A DNA stretch of 64,000 bases, taken from positions 12,795,501 to 12,859,500 of the forward strand of contig CM076961.1 of NCBI GenBank assembly GCA_039566865.1, written 5' to 3'. A program made the translations under genes and the position numbers. The DNA is from Aurelia coerulea. Lineage: Eukaryota; Cnidaria; Scyphozoa; Semaeostomeae; Ulmaridae. Positions 41,155 through 53,009 of this stretch are shown piece by piece; the first letter of the stretch is position 1, and every line of letters begins with the position of its first letter. The notes beneath the pieces are model-generated. The model saw only the letters and a list, made by a program, of their open reading frames with translations. It did no database searches and was not told the DNA's origin.

Positions 41155-43025
41155 TACATGTTACATATACATCTTAATATACTTTCTAATTACTATACGA
41201 CTATACAACACTTCAGGAACGGTACCACAGGTGGCAAAAGACAATAATGACTATTCTCGTGGCCATTAACATAAAGACATGTAAATAGAAGAAAATTAAG
41301 TTAACAACGGCAAAAAAGCTACAAATACGATTAATTACTGATAAATATGGCGATTTTTAATATTGAGTGTCCGGTCAGCATAGGAGGATGATGCCGAATA
41401 AAACGAACACCGGACGAGAGAACAACAGCGACAGCAGTTGCTACCACCACTGACTCCCCTCCAGAGTCCCCACCGCCCAAAACACTATGCATATGCTGTC
41501 AGGTCAGGGTTTTTGAATTCTGATTCCCAGTGTCATTGATCTGAGATACTTTCGACTTTATGTGGATGAACTTTCATTTAAATTTTTATCTAACATCAAA
41601 CATGAAAAAGCCTTACAAATAAACAGGGAAAAGTACATAGTGGCTGTGTGGCGTAAAAAGAAAGTTTGAAATTATCCAAACCTAAGTATTTTGTGGATGA
41701 AAGTCAGTTCGAGTATATTTTTATTTACGTCATTAGAAAGTTATTTTTTACCATACAATAAGTATTGTACAAGAACATTGTTCGGAAGGGTGTCGATTTG
41801 GACAAATGGTCGTAAAAATTCCGAAACTCCAGCGAGGAGACCTCGTTGAATTTCGCATGAAGGGCAGAGCAACAAGAAGTGTTCAATATCCTCAATGCCA
41901 TAATTCACTGGGCAAATTGGATTCACTGTATCCCTAAAATTGAGCTTGAATATATGAAAGTTCAATTTACTGAGACCGACCCTTATTTGGAAAAGATAAC
42001 ATAAGCCTATTGGATCATGAATGCCGAAGATAGACTTTTGCAAGGGGCAAATTATTGACAAAAGTTTTGCTTTAAAAGCAGCAACAGAAGGTGCAAGCCT
42101 GATTCATGGATCAAGTTTATTCCATTCAAAAATGCAGTTAGGATAGAAGCTTGATGGAAATTTCTCTGTTCTTGCCCTTATTCTCCCAATTACATCCTGA
42201 TTGCGAAAAGAGTAATTTGCCTGTTGAAGTAATGGGATTGGCTCCTTTTTATGCAATGGGGTGAGGTTGTTTATGATCTTATTGAACAAAGTATGCTTCT
42301 ACTCCATCTTTGGGAACTTAATGACTCCCAGCCAAGCTCTGCGTACAGTTTTTTCTGGTGATGTTCTCTTCCATTATCCCGTTAAAAAACGAGCGGCAGA
42401 CTATTGAATGGATTCTTATTTGTCTATTAAATTTGATAAAATGATGCTTTGACTGAATTCACATGCTATAGCTTGCAAGTGATAGAGAATATCTCCGTAG
42501 TCCAGGTAAGGTCGCACATAAAGTTTGTATAATTCGCTCAGGGGTAAATATTTGGAGAGATATTTTAGAAAACCAATGCCCTCTCTCGTTTTAGAGATAG
42601 CAGCTTTAATATGAGATGAAAAATAAATTTTGAGTCCAAGATAATACCCATGTATTTATGTTCATTCACTTTTTAGGGGTATGCTATTAAAGAGGATCAC
42701 TGGGTGATCTATTTCATTTCATTTCCTTGAAAATAGTAGTTCAACAGCTTGCTTTTGCTGATCGGGATTACAAGACATCCTCCAATCATATCCCCACTAG
42801 CTTCTCCGTTGTAGGTCATGGTTCATGTGTCCTGCTGCTTAATTAGCTTCTTGGGCAACGGTAAACAAGGACGTATCATCAGCGAAAAGTTTAACATGAA
42901 ATTTAAAACCTGCTGTGATATCTTTTATTTACCTAAGAAAGAATAACAGTCCTATGATAGAACCCTGAGGTACTCTTGTTAAAATATCTCCCCAATTAGA
43001 ACACTGTCCGTTCCGACAGGTCTCA
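41155..43025 (-). pseudogene. LINE family B, minus-strand copy with 3' UTR
   Basis: Minus strand from 43025: NGQCSNWGDILTRVPQGSII (block B), KFHVKLFADDTSLFT with the catalytic ADD intact (42855-42905), LNPDQQKQAVE-type text, YKLYVRPYLDYGDILY, INNLTPLHKKEPIPLLQQAN, FRNQDVIGRIRARTEKFPSS, then the open end 42061-41741 (YLFQIRVGLSKLNFHIFKLN, CEIQRGLLAGVSEFLRPF). Many stops upstream. The 3' UTR extends to about 41155 with the TAGTCATTATTGTCTTTTGC block near 41255. 5'-truncated next to the MITE at 43028. Confidence 0.8.
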
Positions 43026-43027
43026 AA

Positions 43028-43239
43028 GCAAGTTTATGGTCCCAGAACAAGTTTATGGCCCATAGGTACCTAAGCATTTGAAGCTTCAAATAAATGTTCT
43101 TTGTAAACTTGTGGATTTTCAAAGGAATTCAATTTTCCACGCAAATCGAAATATTCAAGAATTGCTTACAGAAAAGCAGGAGTATCCTTGTTCCTTGAGA
43201 CAAGAATATTTTCGGTATCTAGGGTCTATAAACTTGCTC
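43028..43239. mobile_element. ~212-bp MITE with AGCAAGTTTATGG ends
   Basis: AGCAAGTTTATGGTCCC on the left is inverted as GGGTCTATAAACTTGCT on the right. No clear duplication. It lies at the 5' break of LINE-B. Confidence 0.5.
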
Positions 43240-43344
43240 TGACAACATTCAACCGTGCTATCTATTCCCAGGCTGAAATGAAACGAGCTCCTCATTGTTT
43301 TGAAGATCTGAAAAGGCTGCAAATCGATCCCCTTTTTTGATGAC

Positions 43345-44010
43345 TTTTTTTAAAATTCCATGCATGCCCTTTTTCTCAAAATCCTTAAGGGCCTTATGCT
43401 GACAAATTTTATTCCAGGATTTGCAATGTTTTCAAATAACTTATGATCTTATAAACATTTTGTGAAAGATTAAAATAGAAATTATCAGTATAAGTACAAA
43501 CAATTGTGTCAAAGTTGAGAGGTTTTGCAAGTTTAGTGTGACATTGACCTGGACAATGTGACGTCACAATTACGACGCACGAAACTGAGTGCATTGAGCA
43601 CACAGTACAAGCATGGCGATTGTGTCAATGAGAAAGCGAACGACCCATATGAAATCAAGGTTTGAAAATCTAAGGAATTCCTGAGAAAAAGGCTGGTATT
43701 TCCACCATACTATCCATGAAATCCAGGAGCCTTGGAATCAGAGTGAAAAACCGTCAGTTGACCGTCATTAAAGACAATGTTGTGGTGCTATACAGAGGGC
43801 CAAACGAAATTCAGTTGGTTCCAATATCAAATTGCACGGTTGTATTTCATATTATATTTATACTTTTTTATTTTAAACATTTTTATACAGGGTACAAAAT
43901 TCAATAGATATTGTTTTACAATTTGGCGCTGTCAAAGTTAAAGTTCCTAATAAAATATATATAAACAAATTAGATAAAAATTTACATCTGAATACAAAAA
44001 ATATCTGTAC
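43345..44010. other. No gene; LINE 3' flank
   Basis: Unassigned sequence, then probably the 3' UTR of the minus-strand LINE from about 43860. No coding signal. Confidence 0.35.
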
Positions 44011-44014
44011 AAAA

Positions 44015-44745
44015 TTAAAGATTTTCATACCCCAACTGTCTCAACGTTGATTTAAAAGAGTAGACCGATGGGGGCCTCTTTGTTATTGTCGTTAAATTGT
44101 TCCACATTTTTTACCACGGTAAGAGAATGCATATTGGCCACTTCCTGTTCGCATTAACGGTACAGCAAGATTATTTGCAGTATTTCTTAGCTCACGAGTG
44201 TGGAAATCTGATAGTCTTACCAAAATATCACCGAGGCACTGTGGTGCTAGATCGTTTAAAGATTTCTACATCATAGTAGATGGCCCTTTCTAAATCATTT
44301 CTTTGATGGACAACCAGCCTAGTTCTTTGCGTAATGGCACAGAAGGTGCATCATAAGGGCAACCCGTAATGATTGTGGCAGCCCTGTTTTGTAATTTTTG
44401 TATAGACTCTAGTCTAGTAGTACCACTACAGCCCCAAACGGAGCAGCAATAGTTTAAATGTGGTTCTGCAATACTACGATAAATGTCCTTCAAGGTCTCC
44501 ATAAAGTTGTTACAGTATTTGAAAAGGCCAATTGCTAGAGACACTTTCCCTTTTACACACTCAATTTTGCACCTCCACGTTAGACTGTTGTCTATTTGGA
44601 GACCAATGTATTCTACTTTGCTCACTAAACAATATAATGTTGTCTAAATAAAACTCTTCTATGGTGATGTTTTGGAGCTACGATACCTTATTAAGTGCTT
44701 GCTTCACTTCTTTTGGATGAACCGGACATTTCAAGGCCGAATCCT
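44015..44745 (-). pseudogene. LINE family C relative, C-terminal half
   Basis: Minus strand from 44745: CPVHPKEVKQALNKVS, NITIEEFYLDNIILFSE, then open 44625-44290 with KVEYIGLQIDNSLTWRCKIE, YRSIAEPHLNYCCSVWGCSG and LQNRAATIITGCPYDAPSVP. After a stop it continues: SLNDLAPQCLGDILVRLSDF, SGQYAFSYRGKKMWNNLTT, FKSTLRQLGYENL, stop at 44015. This is the thumb and C-terminal region. The RT catalytic part is missing. Confidence 0.8.
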
Positions 44746-44799
44746 GTCCTCTGTTAACGCTGAAGCGCTCAAGGAAGTTGCGACCCTACGATCCACTGT

Positions 44800-45036
44800 A
44801 GTTGTTTCTTGTGCGGGTGAGTGGCCGAGTGGCTTAAACAGTAGTGAGGTCAAACTCCGGATGGGTGACCTCTGAGGCCTGACCTCGCAACTCATCTTGC
44901 ACCATCCTTCGGAAGGGACGTTAAACTAGGGGTCCCATGCCTGGATGCGGAATGCATAGTGGGCCTAAATTAGCTTTAAATAGCTAGAAACGCTATCAGC
45001 CCACTTAAAATAAATTACTACTACTACTACTACTAC
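44800..45036 (+). mobile_element. SINE-2 copy (tRNA-derived, conserved central domain)
   Basis: GGGTGAGTGGCCGAGTGGCT (44814-44833) is a tRNA Ser/Leu-like A-box region. GGTCAAACTCCGGATGGGTG contains an eroded B box. The middle, CTTCGGAAGGGACGTTAAAC then GGGGTCCCATG, resembles the conserved SINE domain known from many animals (Nin-DC type). The end is GCCTAAATTAGC, TCAGCCCACTTAAAATAAAT and a (CTA)n tail. Confidence 0.75.
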
Positions 45037-45954
45037 TACGTCTTTGCAGTGGCCTGGTTGCTGTCGAAACCGTCCCCGCCATGCGTTCCTGCTTTCAAAT
45101 ACAACTTTTGTTAAAGGCAAGCAACTGAATGTTTTCAAGACTCTGCATAGCTTTTTGATTACGTCAGACTTACCGACTGACCTTCTCTCTTGTTTTGTAA
45201 TCATTTCCCGATGTAATTTCAACTTTCTTGTGGCTCGCACCACATTTGACTTCAAGCCAACAAACTCATTTTCTTAGCTCACTGGGAAAGCACTTTTCTT
45301 TTTTAAAACAGAAAGTGCTCCTTTTCACTCTCCGTAATAACAGACTCTCACACGATTAAACACTCCCGTGAGAATATCTCCAGCCTTCCAGGCCAATTTC
45401 AGGTAACCTTGAACCCTGAACTCTGCCTTTTCTCGGCCTTTCCAAGCCTTGTATCGCTGGGCAACTGCATTACAGCTTGCTTTCCACACTAGCCTGGAAT
45501 CGATATCCAGGCTTTTGCGGCTGGTTGGGAAAATTTCAGGGCAAGCCTGGCTGTTCCAGCTTCGCAGAAAAGGCACCAGCCTTGTCAAGTCCCGTTAACC
45601 ACTTCCGCCTTGACTTCCAGAAATTTCTTGTGTTTCAAGGCTTTTAGCTTGGTTTTACTTGTACGAGGACTTCGTGAAGCTCTGATACATCTGCATCTTA
45701 AATCATTTTGAAGCAACCTTGAACGATCTTCAATCTCCTCGTGAGCTCCACATTGGGGATTCCCTGACAGAAGTTACGCGTTGTTTTGTAGTCATAATTG
45801 TGAAGGTCAAATGTTGGGATGGTCAAATTTTACGTCGAGATGCAATTTTCAAAACGGAATTTTGCACCCTAACCACAATAACATTGGTAAAACTTGGTAT
45901 CAATGAAATCAGTTAAATTTGGCTATTTTGAAAATAGAAAAAAATTAACGTTGA
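45037..45954. other. No recognisable gene
   Basis: Several overlapping short frames without motifs. It is part of the block inserted in the mariner-like MITE. Confidence 0.35.
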
Positions 45955-46149
45955 AAATTTGGCTGCATAAGCCTTTAATTCGGGAAATTTACCGTATCTA
46001 AAAAGTTGAGAAAAATACTCATAGTGTAGGCTAGTCTTTTAGCGACAGAACAACGTTTCAAGCATTTCAATCAGCCACGCACGCCCCACGCACGTGCTTT
46101 CCTTTCTATAACAGATTGCGTTGGGTCACTTTTTTGGGTCACCCGGTAT

Positions 46150-46556
46150 GTATCAAATGAATGTACTCTTCAAGACCTATCGAATGGTGTATATAATTCT
46201 ATCATTAGCACTATTTGCAAGAATGTAGCGAGGATGTTAAGATTTTCTCTGAGACCAGTCTCCAAATACGGGCATCTGGAGGTCACTTGGTACAACAATG
46301 GACCATGACATTCTTTAAATTTGATGGCCAATTAGATTTTAGTAAAAGTCAAGTTACAGCACCAAATCTACAATAGCGTTGGGTATATTTGAGAAAGTTT
46401 GATGGGGGGGGGGGCCAAAACACTCCCCATGCCCTAATAGGGTTAAAAGCCAAAATGATATATCACAAATCTTAAAACATGAAAAGACACTTGCTTACTA
46501 TATCAGCACTATACTCTCACACTCTACCAAAATAGCTCTCACTCTAGAGTCACAAG
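46150..46556. other. No gene; PIF-like right end
   Basis: A G-run of about a dozen bases (46404-46416), CACTCCCC and CCTAATAGGGTTAAAA form a PIF-like MITE right end at about 46446. Nothing else was recognised. Confidence 0.35.
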
Positions 46557-47018
46557 CAGGAACGCCGGAGAGGGGGGGCGCGGGGGGGGCAAGCGCCCCT
46601 CCTGCCCTTTCCTAACGGGGGCAAGGGGGGCAAAAGTGCTCTTTCAATGAAAAACAATAATTTTCTTTGAAACTTGATATAAAAGCCGCCATAGCTTCAT
46701 TCCCTTATCAGAAACACGCCAATACCGAAAAATGAGTGGCAATTGCAACTTCAAATGAGCAATATGCGATTTTATGCGATTCGGAATGAGGACATGTGGA
46801 GAAAGAGCAGAAAAATTTCGTGAAAGATCATGATTAATGTTCGTTAAAACATTTTTGATAGCATTTTAAGCCAATCTAAAGGGCGTGGCCACAAAAATTT
46901 TCCCGGGGGAGTACCCCCGGACCCCCCAGTTTTTAGACTCGCTTCGCTCGCCTTCGGTCTCGATTGCCCTTACGTTCATAGTCGCCCCCCTTGCCCTACC
47001 ATCGCTCCGGCGTCCCTG
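46557..47018. mobile_element. hAT-like MITE, 462 bp, perfect 8-bp TSD
   Basis: Ends are CAGGAACGCCGGAG and CTCCGGCGTCCCTG. GTCACAAG occurs exactly on both sides (46549-46556 and 47019-47026). Inside are G-rich and C-rich blocks and GGGCGTGGCCACAAAAATTT, but no transposase. The perfect duplication suggests a fairly recent insertion. Confidence 0.9.
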
Positions 47019-47384
47019 GTCACAAGTACAAAATCTCTTTTCGTATGCGCTTCTTTTTTATCACGAACAAGCACCAAACATTCTTAACAAACTGAAACCC
47101 CAACAGCTATGCTGATATCGTGGCTTTTACTTTTTCAAATTATTTTATGCTGCTACAGACTTCTTTCTATGAGAATGGGCTTCTTGGTAAATATATTTGC
47201 CAGCAGCTGCTTTTGCTATCTTCAAGCGATTTCAATTTGCGTATTCATATCAAAATTATCGATTGGCAGATAAATACAATTCTACGTTTGAAATTAAATT
47301 TTACAATCGTTTCATTTCATCTGTTGTTCAAATTGATTATTCCTAGCATGTATGTATGTCTGTATCTTTGTATGTATGTATGTA

Positions 47385-48126
47385 CAGGGTGTCCCAAAAC
47401 AATTTTCGACGTTTGATTAAATGTTGAAAAATAACGAAATACTGAACGGGCTCCATGGTAAAACAACCATATTGCAGAGATTTTAAATTAATTTTAGACA
47501 CAAGAAGCTAGCAAATTGGCTAAATTATCACAGAGTCACAAGCTTTTGAAGTTCAAGTTTGTGCAAAAGCTGAAACCAGACGCTCATAAATTGCATATTT
47601 TGTTAAAGTAGAATCTCGTTTATTCAAAGCAAATCTAATGCAACTTCAAAAGCACTTTCGATAAACTAGCTGTTTAAAACATTTAATCAAGGTTATGGAT
47701 GCTTGGAGGAATCCTGTTCAGCACAATTTGGAATCGACCCGTCTCTCATTGATTAAGTTTTCATTCAATCTTTTTAGATACTTGCACTCTTAAGTAAATT
47801 TTTGCAACTGTTACAAGAATTAAATATCTTTGGAAGTCCTATTTGGTTTCTACGAGAGGTAACACATTGGACAGTCTCTTTTTACCTCGATTTTAGGACG
47901 TCTTTTTGGAAAACAAGTCAGCTTGGGGCGTCTGGTTTCAGCTTTCGCACAAATTTGAATTTCCAAAGCTTGTAACTCCGTGAATTCTTAGCGGAATCAC
48001 AAAATTCTGGCGTCTAAAATTAATTCAAAATCTTAGAAACAGGTTTACCTAAGTAGGAGCCTGCACATTTTATCGTTATTTTTTAACATTTAATCAAACG
48101 TCAAAATATTTTTCTTGGACACCCTG
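47385..48126. mobile_element. mariner-like MITE, 742 bp, TA duplication
   Basis: The left end CAGGGTGTCCCAAAACAATT and right end TTGGACACCCTG are flanked by TA. Inner arms also pair: GACGTTTGATTAAATGTTGA with AACATTTAATCAAACGTC, and GACGCTCATAAATT-type text in the middle. A TATG-repeat precedes it (47349-47382). Confidence 0.85.
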
Positions 48127-48129
48127 TAT

Positions 48130-48820
48130 ATGTATTTATATATGTATGTTTAAATTCACCACAAAATTAAAATATTTACAATTCGAAAATAATAAAGAAA
48201 TGTCAAAATAAGCAATTTTTCATAACAATACATTGAATATGAATTAAGAAACACCCCTAATCATAGTGGCAGGGGTAGCATTGAAAGATCGAGTTGACCT
48301 TTACATTTATGTGCTTTTCAATAAGGCATAATTCTAGTAAGGCCGAATCATGAATGCGAGAAAGGATGCGCGGTTTTAGTAGAACACATATATGTCGTTT
48401 TCCTCTATCTGTATATTTTGGATAACATTTTCTTTGATTTTTGTGCTTAAACGAGTTGATAATAGTTGTAGATTTTAAGTCAGAAGATAGTCTATTCCAT
48501 ATTTTTGGCCCTAAGTGCGACAGGCATTTCTGGCCAGTGTTACTTTTGCGAAAGGGAAGGTTTAATTGAACCTTTGACCTTCGTATCACTCGGCCTTGGT
48601 TGATTGGGTGGAATATTTCGTCAGTATAAGCTGGAACTGTTCCTTTGAAAAATTTCGTTATGTTTACACATGTTTGTTGCTCAACTCTGTTCTTTGTGGG
48701 CAGCCAATTGATACCTTTGAATTCTGTAGCCCCAACATGTGCTGTGTTGTTTAAATTCAAATAGAAGCGAATGCATTTGTTCTGAGCTGACTGGATACCT
48801 TTGGAAAACCTCTTAGCCAA
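48130..48820 (-). pseudogene. LINE family F, C-terminal region
   Basis: Open for 187 codons on the minus strand (48820-48257): RFSKGIQSAQNKCIRFYLNL, NTAHVGATEFKGINWLPTKN, RVEQQTCVNITKFFKGTVP, YTDEIFHPINQGRVIRRSKV, GQKCLSHLGPKIWNRLSSDL and STTIINSFKHK. It is the connection and C-terminal domain of a CR1-like polyprotein, the same family as 23190-23565. The last ~40 codons are out of register with the other copy. The 3' UTR runs to the MITE at 48126. Confidence 0.8.
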
Positions 48821-49760
48821 CTTCTATGAAAAAATTTCAGCTCCTTTTTATGATGCCGGTAGGGCGTTATGCCTAAAGAATGTCTTGCTGGGTATAAAAC
48901 TGAGCTTTCACTTACAGGGCACTCGGAGGAATTCAATCATGTCCATTGGACATTTTTTGACTGCCTTCAGAATCGACTGAGCACGGTTCAAAATTGCTGA
49001 AAGTGAACAAGGCTGCACAAGGTGACAAAGAGGTGAAACATTATCCCTGAACATTATCAGTGCACGATTAATGACGATTGAAAACTTCTCCTCTGGCTTC
49101 AATCCTTCTACCTAAGGACTTCCTGAGGTGCAAAGTTCCTTCCTTCTGAAAGAATAACCTCCTTATATTGTATGAATTTTAAGTGGTTTGATAAACTCAT
49201 ATGCCTCCTGCAGCCATTTTTTATCACCTTTTTATTGACAAGTGCCTTCCTAGCTTTAATCATATGTCAATTTTCTTCCAAGTGGAACGATCTAACTCGT
49301 CGGAAGATCTATAACCTTGAATTTTCCTTGCTGGTCAAAGATCATTTCCTTCTTTAATCGACTTTCTTTATTGTGCAATTGCAAGTCGTTTATTATGAAT
49401 TCTATCTACAATAACCGAAGATATACGACTCTGTCAAGGAAAAATTCTCCATCATTGATAGAATCTATTTCTAAAATCGTTAAAGATTTCATTTATGATA
49501 TTTCATCACTTTCGTTCAGTTTTCTCATGCTTCCTTTTTGTCAAGCTTCTTTTTTCTGTTAATCAGTTACCTTCTCGTGTTTAAACTATACAAGTTTAGG
49601 TCTTTATATGCTATTTCAGGTCGCGTTTTCTATTGAAAACTTTCTTCCAACAAATTAACTATTTCCATGAGCTATTTATTTAAGCTCAATGGTTTCTAAG
49701 AAACATTAGCTGTTTCGCTATAATTCTACTGCTAGACTTTTCTGAAACTTAAATAATCTC
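48821..49760. other. No recognisable gene
   Basis: A 64-codon minus-strand frame (49102-48908) and several plus-strand frames have no recognised motif. Nothing is supported here. Confidence 0.35.
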
Positions 49761-49764
49761 AGAA

Positions 49765-51068
49765 TTATATTGGACACATCGGGTTTATTGTGTCACTAAA
49801 ATTATGTCTGAATTTGTGAAAATTCAGTTTGCTCAACCCTACTCTAAGTTGAGTTAGTAAAGAAAGCCCTCGTGGATCATAAGTACCATAAACAGGGTTA
49901 GAAGGTGGTCTAATAAGCGAAAGAAATCTCCTCTTGAATATACTGATGGAAGAGGATCCTCTGATTTCAGGGTCAAGTTTACTCCATTCATGCAAGCTGT
50001 TTGGGAAAAAGCTTCACGTATATTTTTCAGTTCTTGCCCTAATTTGTCCAGCAACGGCTTGATTGCGAAAAGAATAATTAGGCTGATTCATTTGTGGAAT
50101 GGGATCTCTTGTATAATCTGGCATTAGGTTGTTAATGATTTTGTAGATCATGAAAAGTCGTCTGCTCCATCTTCTAGAGAACAGGGATTCCCATCCTAGC
50201 TCTTGATACAGCTTTTCACGGGAGGTCCCTCTCCATGTACCTTTTATTGCTAATGCTGCAGAATATTGTACCGATTCGAATTTTTGCATCAGGATATTAC
50301 CACCGCTATTAAGACTGATCTCCTTGCATGGAATGTGGTAAATCACATCACAATTGTCTAAGTGGGGTCTAACATAAATTTTGTAAAGTACATTCAAGGT
50401 CTCCCTAGGAAGATACTTTGAAAAACTTCAAAATTCCAATTGCTTTTCTCGATTTGGCAATAGCCGAGTTTATATGACTTGAGAAAGAAAGCCTTGAGTC
50501 TAGTGTAGACCAAGATGTTTATGCTCATCCACTTTCATTACTTGCATATTGTTGAAACATATCGCGGGATGATCAATTTTGACTCGCTTCATTGAGAAAA
50601 TTATCTCTACAGCTTGCTTTCTAGGATCAGGGTTGAAGGACATTCTCCATCTATGTGCCCTTAACTTTATGCGATTCTGATCATGGTTCATATGATCAGC
50701 TGCTAGTACAAGATCCTTTACCGTGGTGAAAAGAGAAGTATCATCAGCAAATAATTGTACGGTACATTTCAGGTCCTCGGACAAATAATTGATATATATA
50801 TATATATATATATAAGGAACAATAAAGGTCCCAAAATCGAGCCTTGTGGAACACCTGCAGAAATATTTCCCCAACTAGAAGACTTGCCGTTCAAAAGTGT
50901 TCGCTGCTTACGACTTGAAAGAAAACTGTGGAGAAGGGTAAGCAGATTTCCAGAAACACCACATCTCTGTAACTTATAAAGAAGGCCTTTATGCCATACC
51001 CGGTCGAACGCTTTAGAAATGTCAAGGTATACAGAGCGAACGTATAGAGTTGGATTACAATCAAACAT
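49765..51068 (-). pseudogene. LINE family B, minus-strand RT to C-terminus
   Basis: From 51068: VYLDISKAFDRVWHKGLLYK (block A), NISAGVPQGSILGPLLFLIY (block B), a TA microsatellite (50790-50815) in place of the expected I-N-D, then TVQLFADDTSLFTTVKDL (block C, intact ADD). It continues with SFNPDPRKQAVEIIFSMKRV, LYKIYVRPHLDNCDVIYHIP, MQKFESVQYSAALAIKGTWR, SFRNQAVAGQIRARTEK and QLRVGLSKLNFHKFRHNFSD, and breaks off at NPMCPI (49765). Fingers and 3' UTR are missing. Frameshifts occur at about 50500, 50400 and 50020. Confidence 0.85.
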
Positions 51069-52020
51069 TGAATAGATCGTGTTGTTTTTCTTTCTCGAGA
51101 TTTCAAGAAAATTATTGAAAACAAATTTTTAGACCAGGTAATCAAATTGCAAATGGCCCTGAGGTCCACAAAACCGACCAGTGCCGTTGATGTGACACAG
51201 CATAGCATTAACTTTTTGCTTAATTTTAATTTCATGCTGAAATGAATTAAAGACTTCAAAACACATAAAACAAGAAATATGTTATTGCCGTACTGATAAA
51301 AGTTTTCACAAGAATAGGAATCAGGCGAAAATTTCAAACAACCTGATACATTTACTTCAGTGAAGAAATGACAAACAATCTGTTTAGTCTATGACACTCC
51401 TGGGATTTATCATCTTTTACATTGGGCTCTGTGCGCTTTTGTAGATCACATAAACTTTGTTGAAAATCAAACAAGATTGATGATCTATGTCGAAATTGTC
51501 TCATGATCAATTAAAATAGCTCTCGTTTTTTCATGTAATAATTTCAGTTGCAATAAAGTGTGCAATTATTGTAGACTTTATGTTTGCCTTAAGCAAACAC
51601 CTTTGTTGCTGGCCTTTGAAGCTTTTTCAGCTGTTGTAACGTACAACCAGGTGAAGGGTTTTGGCATGGCCTTTACAGATTGCGGGTTTCGTTTGGCCAG
51701 CTATTAGGAGGGGTACTTCGGGGGGGTCCCAATACCGCAATACCGCACGAAAAAGACACCAAATACCGCAATACCGCACCAAAAAATAGCAAAATACCGC
51801 AAACGCTAGAAAATTAAAAATAGCGCTGTTAATACAGTATACCGGCCTGTGGCAGTTTGATTCCGACCTAAATCCACCTTCCTTCATCAAAATTTGTAGT
51901 TTCGTCTATTAGATCGTAGTTAGATGTTTTACAGACCAAAATGTGACGTGAGAGCGACGGGAAAAGTTTCATTGATGTTCTTTCAGTAAAACTGCATTGA
52001 CGGCAGAAATTATGAATATC
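51069..52020. other. No gene; short AATACCGC repeats
   Basis: At 51705-51800, GGAGGGGTACTTCGGGGGG is followed by about seven copies of AATACCGC, some fused in pairs. The rest has no coding signal. Confidence 0.4.
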
Positions 52021-52022
52021 TA

Positions 52023-52640
52023 CTGGGTGAGCCAGAAAAAAGTTCCCACTTTCGAAAATTCGTAGCTCAACAAGTTTTTATGGATTTGAATGATTCAAAT
52101 TTTAATTAAAAGGCAAAAGATCAAAGTATTTTTGTGATTTTTCTCGTCTTGTTACGAGCACTGCAAATATATGTAAATTCAACTTTGCAAAAGTTTCATG
52201 TTTTCAAAATGATTGAAAAAGGGCCCTAAAACACTTGATCAAATCGTTAGGACTCTCCTCATCCAGAACGATACACACGAGCGCTTCACCTCTGTCCAGA
52301 GCAATAATACATAAGATTCTCAAACAGATACTAAAGATTTTCAATCCCTTGGAAATATATTCGCAGACGATATGTCTCACCCATGAGAAATTGCTTTTTC
52401 TATGTTGCAGTCCTTTATAATTTGATCACATATTTTAGGCCTTTTCCTCAGTCATTTTGGAACCACAAATTTTTTCTAAATTTGAAATTGCCACTTTTCC
52501 AATGCTTGTAACAAGGCGAAAAAAATCATAAAAATACTTCGATCTTTTGGCTGTCAAGCAAATATTGATTCATTCCAATCCATCCAGCACTCTTGATCCT
52601 ATGAATTTTCAAAAGTGGGAACTTTTTCTAGTTCACCCGG
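52023..52640. mobile_element. mariner-like MITE, 618 bp, TA duplication
   Basis: The left end CTGGGTGAGCCAGAAAAAAG and the right end, inverted CCGGGTGAACTAGAAAAAGT, are both followed by TTCCCACTTT. TA flanks both (52021-52022, 52641-52642). Arms continue inward: GATCAAAGTATTTTTGTGAT pairs with ATAAAAATACTTCGATC. Confidence 0.85.
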
Positions 52641-52813
52641 TAGAACATATAATTGTTTTGAATATCGATTCTGCTGCATAAGGGCTGACTTTTTCTCGAA
52701 TACGAGATCAAAAGTTTACTCTGGCTGATGCTTTTTTGTACAAATTTTCCAAATATCGATAAAGGGGTTCAGAGGGTTATCCAAATCTACACCAAGACTT
52801 GCATGATTTTGTC

Positions 52814-53008
52814 TCATGATGAGACAAAATCATACAAGTACCTCATGAATAGTTTGATTGTAGATTTTGATGTCCACGTTTGGCTGTTTGGACAACTTTT
52901 GATGTGATCCATATAGCAAAAATTCAGTTTTACCTTTTTCAAGTTAATGAACAGGTTATTTTCATCAAGCCAGTCTGCAACGTTTTGCAGTTTACTGTTA
53001 AAGGACAA
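52814..53008 (-). pseudogene. Small LINE RT fragment
   Basis: Minus strand: KLQNVADWLDENNLFINLKK, then VKLNFCYMDHIK. This is the segment after the catalytic box (W-L-x-x-N-x-L-x-I-N-x-x-K) of a non-LTR reverse transcriptase. Nothing recognisable on either side. Confidence 0.6.
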
Positions 53009-53009
53009 G

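Larger units (their letters stand above)
39391..46149. mobile_element. mariner-like MITE torn apart by two insertion blocks
   Basis: The left arm (39391-39660) begins CAGGTGACTCAGAAAAAAAG after TA. The right arm ends TTTTTTGGGTCACCCGGTA (46131-46149). The inner part of the right arm is displaced: 43255-43337 is the inverse of 39572-39640 (TTCAGATCTTCAAAACAATG), while 45955-46090 is the inverse of about 39440-39560. Insertions therefore occupy about 39660-43240 (retrozyme-like element, LINE-B, small MITE) and about 43340-45955 (LINE-C type, SINE-2 and unassigned DNA). Confidence 0.7.
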
